Assembly: GCF_003987065.1 (NCBI RefSeq)
Contig: NZ_PIPY01000007.1
Coordinates: 1 to 64,000 of the forward strand
DNA length: 64,000 nucleotides
Source: Pseudidiomarina insulisalsae
GTDB lineage: Bacteria; Pseudomonadota; Gammaproteobacteria; Enterobacterales; Alteromonadaceae
Direction of reading: 5' to 3'
The translations under genes were made by a program, and so were the position numbers. Below the pieces are notes generated by a model that did no database searches, was not told where the DNA came from, and was given only the letters and a program-made list of their open reading frames with translations. Shown here one piece after another: positions 17,311-27,989 of this stretch (positions within the stretch are counted from its first letter, which is position 1; each line of letters starts with the position of its first letter).

Positions 17311-19650
17311 TTAGATTTTACATGCACCGCCGGCACAATCATCGTCTTCTTCGGTCACGTCTACCGTGGCTTGCTGATTCTCTTGCTCACGTTGTTTGGC
17401 TTCAACTTTGTCGCGCAGGTCAACCTGGTTATCAGAAGCACCGTCGCGTGTGTTGTGATAATACAAGGTTTTTACGCCCAGCTTGTAAGCGTACAGCAGA
17501 TCTTGCAGTAACTGCTTCATCGAAACCTTGCCGCCCTCAAATTTACTCGGGTCGTAATTGGTGTTGGCCGAAATGGTCTGATCGACAAACTTCTGCATAA
17601 TGCCTACCAGTTCCAGATAGCCCTTGTTATTTGGGATGGTCCAAAGTAGCTCATAAGCATCGCGCAGGTTCTCGTAATCCGGAACCACCTGTTTGGTAAC
17701 ACCATCTTTTGACGCTTTAATACTGATATGTCCGCGGGGCGGTTCAATACCATTGGTCGCATTTGAGATCTGTGAAGAGGTCTCCGACGGCATCAGTGCC
17801 GACAGGGTCGAGTTACGCATGCCATATTGCTTGATATCCTTACGCAATTGATCCCAGTCAAGCCGCAGTGGTTCATTACACACGGCATCGAGATCTTTTT
17901 TGTAGGTATCCGTCGGCATAATGCCCTGAGCATAGGTCGTCTCGTCAAATTTCGGACAAGCACCCAGTTCTTTTGCCAGGTTCATCGAGGCTTTCATCAG
18001 ATAGTACTGAATCGCTTCGAAAGTACGGTGTACCAGGCCATTGGCGGAGCCATCAGAGTAACGCACGCCGTTTTTAGCGAGATAATAAGCAAAGTTAATG
18101 ACGCCAATGCCTAAAGTACGACGGCCCATGGTTGCATTACGGGCTGCCGGCACCGGGTACTCCTGGTAATCTAACAGACTGTCAAGGGCGCGCACTGCCA
18201 TCTCAGCCATTTCTTCGAGGTCGTCGAGGGTCTTAATAGCACCAAGGTTAAACGCCGAGAGTGTACATAACGCGATTTCGCCTTCTTCGTCATTCACATG
18301 AGCGAGTGGCTTGGTCGGTAACGCAATTTCCAGACACAAGTTACTCTGGCGGATCGGCGCGACTTTGGCATCAAACGGGCTGTGCGTATTGCAGTGGTCA
18401 ACGTTTTGCAGGTAGATACGGCCGGTACTGGCGCGCTCCTGCATAAACAAGCTGAACAGCTCGATTGCTTTTATGCGCTTTTTACGGATGGAGTCGTCGT
18501 TCTCGTACTGGACATACAGACGCTCAAACTCAGCCTGATCAGCAAAGAAAGCATCGTACAGCCCGGGCACGTCGGACGGACTGAATAAGGTGATGAAATC
18601 GTCTTTCACCAGGCGCTGATACATCAGACGGTTGAACTGTACGCCATAATCAAGATGACGCACACGGTTCTCTTCAACGCCACGGTTGTTTTTCAGCACC
18701 AACAGGCTTTCAACTTCCAGATGCCAAAGTGGATAAAACAGTGTCGCTGCGCCACCGCGCACACCGCCTTGTGAGCAGCTTTTCACTGCGGTCTGGAAGT
18801 ATTTATAAAATGGAATACAACCGGTATGGAATGCTTCACCGCCACGAATAGGGCTGCCCAGCGCACGAATGCGACCGGCATTAATACCGATACCGGCACG
18901 TTGCGACACGTATTTCACGATGGCGCTTGCCGTGGCGTTGATTGAATCAAGACTATCGCCAGCTTCAATCAGTACGCACGAACTGAACTGTCGGGTGGGG
19001 GTGCGTACGCCTGACATAATGGGCGTTGGCAATGAGATCTTGAACTGCGACGTGGCATCGTAAAAGCGTTTGACGTAATCAAGTCGGGTCTCTTTCGGGT
19101 AGTTGGCGAACAGACAGGCCGCAACCAGAACGTAGAGGAACTGAGCACTTTCAAAAATTTCACCGGTCACCCGGTTTTGCACCAGGTACTTGCCTTCGAG
19201 CTGTTTCACCGCTGCGTAGGAGAAGTTCAAGTCGCGGGCGTGATCGATGAAGTTATTCATCTGCTCGAATTCTTCGCTGCTGTAATCGTCCAGCAAGTGC
19301 TTATCGTAACGACCTGCGGCCACCATTGATTTCACCTGCTCAAGCAAGTGCGGCGGTTCAAACTGACCGTAGGCGAGCTTACGCAAGTGGAAGATGGCGA
19401 GGCGGGCAGCCAGGTACTGATAATCAGGCGCGTCTTCGGAAATAAGATCGGCCGCCGCTTTGATGATGGTCTCATGGATGTCTTCGGTTTTAATGCCATC
19501 GTAAAACTGAATTCGTGACTTAATCTCGACTTCAGAAACTGAGACGTTATCCAGACCTTCAGCGGCCCAGCTAATCACCCGATGGATTTTATCGAGATCA
19601 AGTGGTTCCCGTTCACCACTTCGTTTTGTTACGAAAAGCTTTTGATTCAT
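17311..19650 (-). CDS. nrdA: Ribonucleoside-diphosphate reductase class Ia, alpha subunit
   Basis: A 779-residue R1 catalytic subunit. The ATG at 19650 gives [12 protein letters not shown], matching the family; a GTG 9 nt upstream is less likely. The ATP-cone allosteric domain occupies residues 1-95 or so. The catalytic cysteines are in [20 protein letters not shown] and [10 protein letters not shown], and the C-terminal redox pair is CAGGACKI. It makes deoxyribonucleotides for DNA synthesis together with NrdB. Two NrdR-like boxes overlap its promoter. Confidence 0.97.
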   Translation of the reverse strand: MNQKLFVTKRSGEREPLDLDKIHRVISWAAEGLDNVSVSEVEIKSRIQFYDGIKTEDIHETIIKAAADLISEDAPDYQYLAARLAIFHLRKLAYGQFEPPHLLEQVKSMVAAGRYDKHLLDDYSSEEFEQMNNFIDHARDLNFSYAAVKQLEGKYLVQNRVTGEIFESAQFLYVLVAACLFANYPKETRLDYVKRFYDATSQFKISLPTPIMSGVRTPTRQFSSCVLIEAGDSLDSINATASAIVKYVSQRAGIGINAGRIRALGSPIRGGEAFHTGCIPFYKYFQTAVKSCSQGGVRGGAATLFYPLWHLEVESLLVLKNNRGVEENRVRHLDYGVQFNRLMYQRLVKDDFITLFSPSDVPGLYDAFFADQAEFERLYVQYENDDSIRKKRIKAIELFSLFMQERASTGRIYLQNVDHCNTHSPFDAKVAPIRQSNLCLEIALPTKPLAHVNDEEGEIALCTLSAFNLGAIKTLDDLEEMAEMAVRALDSLLDYQEYPVPAARNATMGRRTLGIGVINFAYYLAKNGVRYSDGSANGLVHRTFEAIQYYLMKASMNLAKELGACPKFDETTYAQGIMPTDTYKKDLDAVCNEPLRLDWDQLRKDIKQYGMRNSTLSALMPSETSSQISNATNGIEPPRGHISIKASKDGVTKQVVPDYENLRDAYELLWTIPNNKGYLELVGIMQKFVDQTISANTNYDPSKFEGGKVSMKQLLQDLLYAYKLGVKTLYYHNTRDGASDNQVDLRDKVEAKQREQENQQATVDVTEEDDDCAGGACKI

Positions 19651-19693
19651 GCGGCGCACCCACCAATTTTATCGTTATGTTTTTACGTTGGTA

Positions 19694-19709
19694 CCACAAG
19701 ATATAGTAT
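19694..19709. promoter_or_regulatory. NrdR-like box, promoter-proximal
   Basis: CCACAAGATATAGTAT is close to the known NrdR consensus (ACAC-AATATATT-GTGT type). It overlaps the proposed -10 of nrdA (TACTAT on the minus strand, 19703-19708). The paired -35, TTCACA, is at 19725-19730 with a 16-bp spacer. Confidence 0.6.
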
Positions 19710-19734
19710 GGAATAGGACGTCTGTGTGAAAAAC

Positions 19735-19750
19735 ACACAATATCTTGGGT
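19735..19750. promoter_or_regulatory. NrdR-like box, promoter-distal
   Basis: ACACAATATCTTGGGT is a second NrdR-type site, 41 bp (about four helical turns) from the first, just upstream of the proposed nrdA -35. Paired boxes at whole-turn spacing are typical of NrdR control, which represses nrd operons when dATP or ATP is plentiful. Confidence 0.6.
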
Positions 19751-20022
19751 TGGATTAATTCCTTGTATGCTAGCACTTATGGCTTCGGGATCAAGCGCGA
19801 AATAGTTAAATTTTCAGGGTGAGAGACGCGCGGTTTTTTATCACCGCGCGCAAGCGCTTGCGATTCAAGTCGTTGAGTAAAAGCAAGAGAAAAAATTTTT
19901 TTTCTAAATAATATTTTGCTCTTATAAACGGTTCTCTAATAGAGCAAAAATCTAAGCTACAGAATTAGCGGTTTCTACCACATCTATGGCTGTGATCGTC
20001 GACGGACACTAAATGTAGTGGC
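19751..20022. other. Gene-free stretch with three inverted repeats
   Basis: This is the distal part of the 372-bp gap between the ubiG stop and the nrdA start; no gene is seen. It holds a GC hairpin (CGCGCGGT 19827-19834 with ACCGCGCG 19843-19850), an overlapping 14-bp palindrome CGCAAGCGCTTGCG (19849-19862), and an AT-rich inverted repeat TTTTGCTCT (19914-19922) with AGAGCAAAA (19941-19949). The last could be a weak terminator of ubiG; the others are unexplained. Confidence 0.5.
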
Positions 20023-20742
20023 TCAGTCGTTTTCTGCCGGCATGCGCAGCGCGACAATATAGTTCACGTCAACATTACTCGCGTCGAGGTAGAACCCACG
20101 CCATGGCAAGTAATGAATACCGGTCATTGCCACGGGGCGGGCACCGACCGCATCGGTCATACGCAGCAATTCAGCTGGCTGAATAAATTTGGCATGCTCA
20201 TGCGTGCCTTTTGGTACCCAGCGCAACACGTATTCAGCAGCAACAATACCCAGTAACCAGGACTTCAGATTACGGTTCAGCGTGGAGAAGACCAAAGTGC
20301 CACCGGGTTTCACCAACTGCGCCGCGGCGTTCACAATACTGGCCGGGTCAGGCACATGCTCAAGCATCTCCAGGCAGGTCACCAGATCGTATTGGCCGGC
20401 ATGCTCAGCGGCGAAGGTTTCCGCAGCAATACACTGGTAATCGATCTTCAAGCCGCTTTCCAGGGCATGCAGGCGGGCCACCTGTAATGATTGCTCAGCC
20501 AGGTCGATACCAGTCACTTCGGCGCCAGCCTGAGCCAATGCTTCGGTGACCAATCCGCCACCGCAGCCAATGTCGACCACGCGTTTACCAAATACGCCAT
20601 CACATTGCTGCTGGATAAAGTCAACGCGTAGCGGGTTGATTTGGTGTAGGGGCTTAAATTCACCCTCAGGATCCCACCAACGCGACGCCAGTGCGCTGAA
20701 CTTTTCGATTTCTTTTACATCAACGTTATCAGATTGTGCCAT
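20023..20742 (-). CDS. ubiG: Ubiquinone biosynthesis O-methyltransferase
   Basis: A 239-residue SAM-dependent methyltransferase that carries out both O-methylations in ubiquinone synthesis. The SAM motif is VVDIGCGGGLVTEALA. Family marks include FSALASRWWDPEGEFKPLH near the start, CLEMLEHVPDP, and FSTLNRNLKSWL. The ATG at 20742 gives MAQSDNVDVKEIEKF, the expected N-terminus; the open frame continues 23 codons upstream without family likeness. It is divergent from gyrA. Confidence 0.95.
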   Translation of the reverse strand: MAQSDNVDVKEIEKFSALASRWWDPEGEFKPLHQINPLRVDFIQQQCDGVFGKRVVDIGCGGGLVTEALAQAGAEVTGIDLAEQSLQVARLHALESGLKIDYQCIAAETFAAEHAGQYDLVTCLEMLEHVPDPASIVNAAAQLVKPGGTLVFSTLNRNLKSWLLGIVAAEYVLRWVPKGTHEHAKFIQPAELLRMTDAVGARPVAMTGIHYLPWRGFYLDASNVDVNYIVALRMPAEND

Positions 20743-20909
20743 GGTACTTCTGCTTCGTGAAAAAACTCGGTACAGTGTACTGAAGCTGCCGACGTAAAAA
20801 AAGTAGAACAAAAAAAGCGTCGGAAAAAAGGATGCGAGGGCGCAGCGCTAAGGGTACAATGTGCGCCTAAGACAATTATAAGAAAGACAGATCGTTTAGG
20901 GATATAACT

Positions 20910-23537
20910 ATGAGTGATCTCGCCAGAGAAGTCGTTCCGGTCAATATTGAAGATGAGCTGAAAAGTTCTTACCTCGATTATGCCATGAGTGTTATTGTCG
21001 GCCGGGCCTTGCCGGATGTGCGTGACGGCTTAAAACCTGTGCACCGGCGCGTACTGTTCGCCATGAATGAACTACGCAACGACTATAATAAGCCTTATAA
21101 AAAGTCCGCCCGTATTGTCGGTGACGTCATTGGTAAATATCACCCTCACGGTGACAGTGCTGTGTATGACACCATTGTGCGTATGGCGCAGCCGTTCTCG
21201 TTACGCTACATGCTGGTGGACGGCCAGGGTAACTTCGGCTCGGTAGACGGCGACTCAGCAGCGGCAATGCGTTACACCGAAATTCGTATGGCAAAAATTG
21301 CCGGCGAGCTGCTTTCTGATCTCGACAAAGAAACCGTCGACTTCGTGCCGAACTACGACGGCACTGAACAAATTCCTGACGTGTTGCCAACCCGCGTGCC
21401 GAACCTTCTGGTGAACGGTTCCTCTGGTATTGCAGTAGGTATGGCGACCAACATTCCGCCCCATAACCTGACCGAAGTGATTGATGGCTGTCTGGCCATG
21501 ATCGATAACAACGACATTACTGTTGAAGAGTTAATGGAGTATATCCCGGGGCCGGACTTCCCGACGGCTGCGACGATTTCAGGCCGCGCCGGTATTGTTG
21601 AAGCTTACAAAACCGGGCGTGGTCGCATTCATTTACGGGCCAAAGCTGAAATTGAAACCGACGCCAACGGCCGTGAAGCGATTATTGTCAATGAAATTCC
21701 CTACCAGGTGAACAAAGCGCGGTTGATTGAGAAAATTGCCGAGCTGGTCAAAGAGAAACGCCTCGAGGGTATTAGCGGGCTGCGCGACGAGTCCGATAAA
21801 GAAGGCATGCGCATTGTTATTGAACTGAAGCGCGGCGAAGTAGGTGAGGTGATTCTTAACCATCTGTACGCGAATACGCAAATGCAGGTGGTGTTCGGTA
21901 TTAACATGGTCGCGTTGGATAAAAACCAGCCGCGCCTGTTTAACCTGCGTGACATGCTCGATTGTTTCATCCTGCATCGCCGCGAAGTGGTCACCCGCCG
22001 TTCCGTTTACGAATTACGTAAAGCCCGTGAGCGTGCGCATATCCTCGAAGGCCTGGCGATCGCCCTGGCCAATATTGATGATGTAATTGAACTGATCCGG
22101 CGCTCGCAAACCGCCGCTGAAGCCAAAGCTGCCCTCATCGGTCGCTCCTGGGTTCTTGGTGACGTTGCATCAATGCTCGAACGTGCTGGTGTCGATGCCG
22201 CTCGCCCTGATCATCTCGATGAGCAATATGGTATTCGTGATGGCCAGTACTACCTGACCGAAGAACAGGCACAGGCGATTCTTGATTTGCGCCTGCATAA
22301 GTTAACCGGTCTTGAGCACGAAAAGATTCTTGATGAATATAAGAATCTGCTCGCACAGATCGAAGCGTTATTGCACATTCTGAACAGCTCTGAGCGCTTA
22401 ATGGAAGTAATTCGTGAAGAGCTGGAGAAAATCAAAGCCGAATACGGCGATGCGCGTCGCACTGAGATTACTGCTGCCGCACATGACATCTCGATGGAAG
22501 ATTTAATCAACGAAGAAGATGTTGTGGTTACGTTGTCGCATCATGGCTACGTGAAGTATCAGCCATTAACCGAGTACGAAGCGCAACGCCGTGGTGGTAA
22601 AGGTAAGTCGGCGACGAAGATGAAGGATGAAGACTTCATTGAGCGTCTCTGGGTGGCCAATACCCACGACACTATTTTGTGTTTCTCTACCCGCGGCCGC
22701 ATCTACTGGATGAAGGTCTATCAGCTGCCGCTGGCAACCCGTACCTCGCGGGGCCGGCCGATTGTAAACCTGTTGCCGCTGGAAGCGGACGAGCGTATTA
22801 CCGCGATATTGCCGACCCGTGATTACCCGGAAGATAAATTTATTTTGATGGCAACCCGCAACGGCACCGTGAAGAAAACACCGATGGTGGAATATTCACG
22901 ACCGCGCACTGGCGGTATTATCGCGCTGAACCTGAACGAAGGCGATGAGCTGATTGGTGTTGATATGACTGCTGCCGGCGACGAGGTGATGTTGTTCTCT
23001 GACGCCGGTAAAGTGGTTCGTTTCAGCGAAGAGCAAGTACGCTCTATGGGCCGTACTGCCACCGGTGTACGTGGCATTCGTCTGGAAGAAGGTCAGCAGG
23101 TCGTTTCCCTGATTGTACCGCGACAGATTGAAGACGAAGTGCCGACCATTCTGACCGTTACCGAAAACGGTTATGGCAAGCGCACGCCAATCACCGACTA
23201 CCCGGCGAAGAGCCGTGCGACAAAAGGTGTGGTATCCATTAAGGTCAGCGAACGTAATGGTGCTGTAGTGGGCGCGATGGAAGTGATTGATGCTAATCAG
23301 ATCATGCTGATCAGTAATAAAGGTACTCTGGTACGGACCCGTGTCAGCGAAGTCTCAATTGTCGGCCGTAATACTCAGGGCGTGCGCTTGATTCGTACCG
23401 GCACGGACGAAATAGTGGTCGGTATGCAACGTATTGATGACATTGATGAGCATGACGAGCTTGAAGGCGAGTTAGCCGATGATGATGCAGGCGCAGTTGC
23501 GGCTGACAGTGGTGAAGCTAACGATTCTGAGGAGTAA
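20910..23537 (+). CDS. gyrA: DNA gyrase subunit A
   Basis: An 875-residue GyrA, the breakage-reunion subunit that introduces negative supercoils with GyrB. The active-site Tyr is Y122 ([11 protein letters not shown]). The quinolone-resistance region is wild type at the two key positions (S83, D87 within [10 protein letters not shown]), so target-based resistance is not predicted. The C-terminal beta-pinwheel begins near residue 530 and contains the GyrA box QRRGGKG. The tail is acidic. The serC stop-start gap is 9 bp, so the two are likely co-transcribed. Confidence 0.98.
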   Translation: MSDLAREVVPVNIEDELKSSYLDYAMSVIVGRALPDVRDGLKPVHRRVLFAMNELRNDYNKPYKKSARIVGDVIGKYHPHGDSAVYDTIVRMAQPFSLRYMLVDGQGNFGSVDGDSAAAMRYTEIRMAKIAGELLSDLDKETVDFVPNYDGTEQIPDVLPTRVPNLLVNGSSGIAVGMATNIPPHNLTEVIDGCLAMIDNNDITVEELMEYIPGPDFPTAATISGRAGIVEAYKTGRGRIHLRAKAEIETDANGREAIIVNEIPYQVNKARLIEKIAELVKEKRLEGISGLRDESDKEGMRIVIELKRGEVGEVILNHLYANTQMQVVFGINMVALDKNQPRLFNLRDMLDCFILHRREVVTRRSVYELRKARERAHILEGLAIALANIDDVIELIRRSQTAAEAKAALIGRSWVLGDVASMLERAGVDAARPDHLDEQYGIRDGQYYLTEEQAQAILDLRLHKLTGLEHEKILDEYKNLLAQIEALLHILNSSERLMEVIREELEKIKAEYGDARRTEITAAAHDISMEDLINEEDVVVTLSHHGYVKYQPLTEYEAQRRGGKGKSATKMKDEDFIERLWVANTHDTILCFSTRGRIYWMKVYQLPLATRTSRGRPIVNLLPLEADERITAILPTRDYPEDKFILMATRNGTVKKTPMVEYSRPRTGGIIALNLNEGDELIGVDMTAAGDEVMLFSDAGKVVRFSEEQVRSMGRTATGVRGIRLEEGQQVVSLIVPRQIEDEVPTILTVTENGYGKRTPITDYPAKSRATKGVVSIKVSERNGAVVGAMEVIDANQIMLISNKGTLVRTRVSEVSIVGRNTQGVRLIRTGTDEIVVGMQRIDDIDEHDELEGELADDDAGAVAADSGEANDSEE

Positions 23538-23546
23538 TAAGGCATT

Positions 23547-24635
23547 ATGACAGCCCCGTTTAATTTTTCTGCAGGCCCGGCAATGTTGCCTGGCGCGGTG
23601 TTGGCAAGGGCTCAGGAAGAGTTACGAAGCTGGCGGGGCTCAGGTATCTCGGTGATGGAAATCAGTCACCGTGATCCTGCCTTCATGCAAATGGCGGCAA
23701 AGGCTGAGCAGGATCTGCGCGAGTTGATGGCGGTGCCGGATAATTATCAGGTGCTGTTTATGCATGGTGGCGGCCGCGGGCAGTTCTCGGCGGTGCCGCA
23801 GAATATCGCCGGCCAGAACGATACTGTGGATTACCTTAACGGCGGTATCTGGTCTGACTTTGCCATTCGCGAAGCGCAAAAATATGTGGCGCGCGTCAAT
23901 GTGGTTGGCGGCCTGATTGACACCCCGCAGGGGCGCGCAATTGCGCCGGTGACGGATTGGCAGTTGCGTGATGATGCTGCGTATTTCCATTACTGTCCGA
24001 ACGAAACCGTCGACGGTATTGCTTTGCATACTATTCCGGAGCAGGTTCAGGCGCCCTTGGTGGCGGACATGTCGTCGTCGATATTGTCTGAGCCACTGGA
24101 TGTGAAACGCTTTGGCATTATTTATGCTGGTGCCCAGAAAAACATTGGTCCTTCAGGTTTTGCCATTGCCATTGTCCGTGATGACTTATTAGGGCGGGCA
24201 CAGACCACTGCCTCGACCGTTATGGATTACACGGTCCAGGCAAAAGAGCGCTCGATGTACAACACGCCAAATACCTGGGCCTGGTATCTGTCAGGGTTGG
24301 TATTTGAGTGGCTGAAAGAGCAGGGTGGCGTTGCCGCTATGGGTGAGGTAAATCAGCGCAAGGCCGACCTTCTGTATCAAACCATTGACAGTTCAGAGTT
24401 TTACCGTAATCCGGTACACCCTGACTATCGCTCGAAAATGAATGTACCCTTCTTACTTGCCGATGACAGCCTTGACGCAGACTTTTTGCGTCAGGCTGAA
24501 CAACAAGGTTTACTGGGGCTGAAAGGGCACCGCTATGTCGGTGGTATGCGCGCCAGTATCTATAACGCAATGCCACTTGCCGGCGTTGAACAGCTTGTCG
24601 AATTTATGCGTGACTTTGAGCAAAAGCACGCCTGA
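23547..24635 (+). CDS. serC: Phosphoserine aminotransferase
   Basis: A 362-residue class V aminotransferase that converts 3-phosphohydroxypyruvate to phosphoserine and also acts in pyridoxal phosphate synthesis. It opens FNFSAGPAMLP as in the family. The PLP lysine is K198 in AGAQKNIGPSG. It is followed by hisC and aroA, an order common in gammaproteobacteria. Confidence 0.97.
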   Translation: MTAPFNFSAGPAMLPGAVLARAQEELRSWRGSGISVMEISHRDPAFMQMAAKAEQDLRELMAVPDNYQVLFMHGGGRGQFSAVPQNIAGQNDTVDYLNGGIWSDFAIREAQKYVARVNVVGGLIDTPQGRAIAPVTDWQLRDDAAYFHYCPNETVDGIALHTIPEQVQAPLVADMSSSILSEPLDVKRFGIIYAGAQKNIGPSGFAIAIVRDDLLGRAQTTASTVMDYTVQAKERSMYNTPNTWAWYLSGLVFEWLKEQGGVAAMGEVNQRKADLLYQTIDSSEFYRNPVHPDYRSKMNVPFLLADDSLDADFLRQAEQQGLLGLKGHRYVGGMRASIYNAMPLAGVEQLVEFMRDFEQKHA

Positions 24636-24678
24636 TAAGCCCATCTGACCATAGAACAACATTAAAAAGAATGTAGTT

Positions 24679-25779
24679 ATGACCACTTTTAACGCGAAGC
24701 AACTTGCCAATCGAGGCGTCCGTAATTTGCAGCCGTATCAGGCTGGTAAACCCATTGAAGAGCTGGAGCGCGAGCTCGGCGTCAGTGACATTGTAAAACT
24801 GGCGTCGAATGAAAATCCGCTTGGAATTAGCTCTAAGGTGCGCAGCGCACTGCAAGATACCTTGTCAGGTTTGGCACGTTACCCCGACGCTAACGGCTTT
24901 TACCTGAAATCGAAGTTAGCCAAAAAGTTTGGCATTGCCACCAATCAGATCACTTTGGGTAATGGCTCAAATGACGTACTGGAACTCGTCGCCCGTACCT
25001 TTGTCAACGAACAGCACGAAGTTATTTTCTCGCAGCATGCGTTTGTGGTGTATCCGCTGGTCACCCAGGCCATTGGCGCCACCGGCGTTGCCGTGCCGGC
25101 AAAAGATTATGGCCATGATCTGGACGCCATGCTGGCGGCAATCACCGAAAACACCCGGATGATCTTCATTGCCAACCCGAACAATCCTACCGGTACCTTT
25201 TTAACCACCGAAGCGCTTGCTGCTTTTCTGGCAAAAGTACCGGAGCAGGTGTTAGTGATTCTCGATGAAGCCTATTACGAGTATGTTCCTGAGCAGGAGC
25301 GTGCGCCGTCGCTTGCGTGGCTAAATGACTATCCGAATTTGCTGGTCAGCCGGACTTTTTCTAAGGCGTACGGACTAGCAGGTTTACGCGCGGGTTACAT
25401 GGTGTCGCATCCGGACGTTGCCGATTTGATGAACCGCGCCCGTCAGCCTTTTAACATGAACAGCCTGAGTCTGCGCGCGGCCGAAGTTGCGTTAGATGAC
25501 GAAGACTATCTGCAACAGTCGGTGGCAGTCAATGCCGCGGGTATGGAGCAACTGGTCGCGTTTTGCGAAAAACACGGGCTGAATTATATTCCGTCCTACG
25601 GTAATTTTCTGACCATTGAGGTTGGTGAACGTGCCGGTGAGCTTTATCAGCAATTGCTGCATGAAGGCGTGATCGTACGTCCGGTAGCGGGCTATGAATT
25701 ACCGCATCATCTGCGGGTCAGTATTGGCCTGCCAGAAGAAAATGATGCCTTTATTCGCGCCATGGAAAAGCTGCTGTAA
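24679..25779 (+). CDS. hisC: Histidinol-phosphate aminotransferase
   Basis: A 366-residue class I/II aminotransferase. Motifs are ASNENPLG near the start, NPNNPTGT, DEAYYEY, and the PLP lysine K229 in RTFSKAYGLAGLRAGY. It works in histidine synthesis; the longer hisC2-type found next to aroA may also serve aromatic amino-acid transamination, which is inference from context. It ends 1 nt before the aroA start. Confidence 0.93.
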   Translation: MTTFNAKQLANRGVRNLQPYQAGKPIEELERELGVSDIVKLASNENPLGISSKVRSALQDTLSGLARYPDANGFYLKSKLAKKFGIATNQITLGNGSNDVLELVARTFVNEQHEVIFSQHAFVVYPLVTQAIGATGVAVPAKDYGHDLDAMLAAITENTRMIFIANPNNPTGTFLTTEALAAFLAKVPEQVLVILDEAYYEYVPEQERAPSLAWLNDYPNLLVSRTFSKAYGLAGLRAGYMVSHPDVADLMNRARQPFNMNSLSLRAAEVALDDEDYLQQSVAVNAAGMEQLVAFCEKHGLNYIPSYGNFLTIEVGERAGELYQQLLHEGVIVRPVAGYELPHHLRVSIGLPEENDAFIRAMEKLL

Positions 25780-25780
25780 C

Positions 25781-27061
25781 GTGGAAACTCTTCGTCTGCA
25801 AGGGCTGCGGCAGTGTGCCGGGCGCGTCGATTTGCCTGGCTCAAAAAGCATTGCCAATCGTGCGCTGCTGATGGCGGCCTTATGCCAGCAAGGACAAACC
25901 ACGGAACTGCGACATATGTTGCGCAGTGACGATACGGCACGTATGCTCGAAGCCTTGGCAGCGTTAGGTGTCAGCATGACTGAAATCGACCGCACCACAT
26001 TGCGTATTAAAGGCTGTCAGGGCCATTGGCCGCAGCATCCGCAGTCATTATATCTCGGTAACGCGGGCACAGCCATGCGCCCACTGACTGCGGTGCTTGC
26101 CGCGACAGGCCCGTGCCCCATCACCCTGACAGGCGACAGCCGTATGCAGGAACGCCCGATCGGCGATCTGGTGGCGGCGTTGCTTGCAGGTGGTGCGACC
26201 GTTGATTATCAGGGCATTAACGGCTATCCGCCGCTGACTATTACCAACTGCATGCAAGGTGGTAAGGTTCAGGTCAACGGCAGCGCTTCCAGTCAGTATA
26301 TTTCCGCCTTACTGATGGCATTACCACTGTTAGCGCAAGATACCACGCTGGAGTTGGTGGGGGACGTCGTTTCCTGGCCCTACATTCAGCTTACGCTGAG
26401 TATGCTCGCTGCGTTTGGTATTGTGGTTGAGCAGCCGCAGCAGCAACAGTTTTTTATTCGTGGTGGGCAGATCTATCAGTCGCCGCAAACCTATTGGATT
26501 GAGGGCGACGCCAGTGCTGCCAGTTACTGGCTGGCCGCAGGGGTACTTGGTGGCGGGCCGCTGCGGATTGATGGCATCGGTCACAAAAGTATCCAGGGGG
26601 ATATTCAGTTTGTCGACTACCTGCGGCAAATGGGTGGCCAGGTGGTACTGCACGACGAATACGCTGAAGTGCAGGGCGGTGAGCTTGTCGCCCTGGACGC
26701 GGACCTTAACGCGATTCCCGATGCCGCCATGACCTTTGCCACTTTGGCTTTGTTCGCGCAAGGAACTACCTGTATCCGTAATGTGGCGAACTGGCGTATT
26801 AAAGAAACCGACCGACTGCATGCGATGGCAACCGAATTGCGAAAAACCGGTGCGCAGGTAGAAGAGGGCGCGGACTTTATTTGTATTACGCCGCCACAGC
26901 AATTACAGCACGCGCGCATCGCAACCTATGATGATCACCGCATGGCCATGTGCTTTTCACTACTGGGCTTTAGTGACGCGGGCGTGACCATCGAAGATCC
27001 TGCCTGTTGTGCAAAAACCTACCCTGATTATTTTCAGGAATTCAACCGACTGTGCCGCTAA
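25781..27061 (+). CDS. aroA: 3-phosphoshikimate 1-carboxyvinyltransferase (EPSP synthase)
   Basis: A 426-residue EPSP synthase of the shikimate pathway. I chose the GTG at 25781, 1 nt after the hisC stop, because it gives the family N-terminus (METLRLQGL... LPGSKSIANRAL). Other active-site motifs are GNAGTAMRPL and RIKETDRLHAM. Translation is probably coupled to hisC since there is no good ribosome binding site. The GNAGTAMRP pattern is that of class I enzymes, which are sensitive to glyphosate by family knowledge. Confidence 0.96.
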   Translation: METLRLQGLRQCAGRVDLPGSKSIANRALLMAALCQQGQTTELRHMLRSDDTARMLEALAALGVSMTEIDRTTLRIKGCQGHWPQHPQSLYLGNAGTAMRPLTAVLAATGPCPITLTGDSRMQERPIGDLVAALLAGGATVDYQGINGYPPLTITNCMQGGKVQVNGSASSQYISALLMALPLLAQDTTLELVGDVVSWPYIQLTLSMLAAFGIVVEQPQQQQFFIRGGQIYQSPQTYWIEGDASAASYWLAAGVLGGGPLRIDGIGHKSIQGDIQFVDYLRQMGGQVVLHDEYAEVQGGELVALDADLNAIPDAAMTFATLALFAQGTTCIRNVANWRIKETDRLHAMATELRKTGAQVEEGADFICITPPQQLQHARIATYDDHRMAMCFSLLGFSDAGVTIEDPACCAKTYPDYFQEFNRLCR

Positions 27062-27141
27062 AACTGACGCCTTTCTCTTACGTGTCATTAACTTTTCCGC
27101 AAAGCTTCATCTAATTGAGATGCAATTTTCTGCCGATTCCG

Positions 27142-27147
27142 TATAAT
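27142..27147 (+). promoter_or_regulatory. Probable -10 element upstream of cmk
   Basis: A perfect TATAAT lies 30 bp before the cmk start. No -35 at standard spacing is clear: TTGAGA at 27115-27120 gives a 21-bp spacer and TGCAAT at 27121-27126 gives 15 bp. Confidence 0.45.
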
Positions 27148-27176
27148 TGCGGCGCTTTTCATTGCTAGAGGATGCT

Positions 27177-27881
27177 ATGACCGATTCAATTCCAGTCATT
27201 ACCATTGACGGCCCCGGCGGGGCAGGTAAAGGCACAGTTAGCCGTATCTTGGCCGAGAACCTGGGCTGGCACTTGCTTGACAGTGGCGCTATCTATCGTG
27301 TCCTTGCTCTTGCTGCATTGCATCATGGCTTTGCGCCCGACGACGAGGAAAGTCTGGTCGCGTTGGCCAGCAACCTTGATGTGAAATTCGATGTCGAACC
27401 GGAAGAGTCTCTCACCCATATTATTCTTGAAGGCGAAGACGTCACTATGGCCATTCGTACCGAAGATGTGGGTAATATGGCTTCCAAAATTGCCGCCTTG
27501 CCACGGGTTCGTGAAGCTTTATTACGGCGTCAGCGGGCGTTTAAAGAGCTTCCGGGGCTTATTGCGGATGGTCGCGATATGGGCACCGTAGTCTTCCCTT
27601 CGGCGGCAGCAAAAATTTTTCTTACCGCAAGTGCGCAGGAACGCGCGCGACGCCGCTACAAACAATTGCTCGAGAAAGGAATTACTGCTAAAATCGACCA
27701 ATTAATCGCCGAAATCCAGGAACGTGATGATCGCGATGCAAATCGCTCGGTAGCGCCAATGAAGCCTGCCGAAGACGCGCTTCATGTGGATTCGACGGAT
27801 TTGAGCATCGATGAAGTGGTGGATCAAATCTTACGCTTTGCGCATAGCAAGCTAACAAATACTGAGAAGGCAGGCTCGTAA
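27177..27881 (+). CDS. cmk: Cytidylate kinase
   Basis: A 234-residue (d)CMP kinase. The P-loop is GPGGAGKGT near residue 10 and the NMP-binding motifs include [19 protein letters not shown] and RRRYKQL. The ATG at 27177 has AGAGGA 6 bases upstream. It supplies CDP and dCDP and lies before rpsA, the classic cmk-rpsA arrangement. Confidence 0.96.
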   Translation: MTDSIPVITIDGPGGAGKGTVSRILAENLGWHLLDSGAIYRVLALAALHHGFAPDDEESLVALASNLDVKFDVEPEESLTHIILEGEDVTMAIRTEDVGNMASKIAALPRVREALLRRQRAFKELPGLIADGRDMGTVVFPSAAAKIFLTASAQERARRRYKQLLEKGITAKIDQLIAEIQERDDRDANRSVAPMKPAEDALHVDSTDLSIDEVVDQILRFAHSKLTNTEKAGS

Positions 27882-27989
27882 ACCTGTCAACTTAGGGGTC
27901 TGTAGCACGGATGCCAACAGATTGATTTTAACAACCCCGCCTTTCCGGATTGTTTGGTGGATGTACTTAACTGAAGTAAGTTAACTCAT
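27882..27989 (+). promoter_or_regulatory. rpsA leader, likely S1 autoregulatory region
   Basis: The 108-nt leader lacks a strong Shine-Dalgarno sequence. Just before the ATG a 6-bp hairpin TTAACT (27967-27972) with AGTTAA (27979-27984) shows GAAG in its loop, and several GGA triplets occur further upstream. In gammaproteobacteria the rpsA start region is known to fold into hairpins with GGA/GAAG loops that S1 itself controls; the match here is by pattern. Confidence 0.5.

Noticed and set aside
20910-23537. Quinolone resistance mutation in gyrA
   Set aside because: Ser83 and Asp87 are both present, so the target region is wild type.
26330-26902. A 190-codon minus-strand frame opposite aroA
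   Set aside because: It is a shadow of aroA codon use; no start signal or motif.
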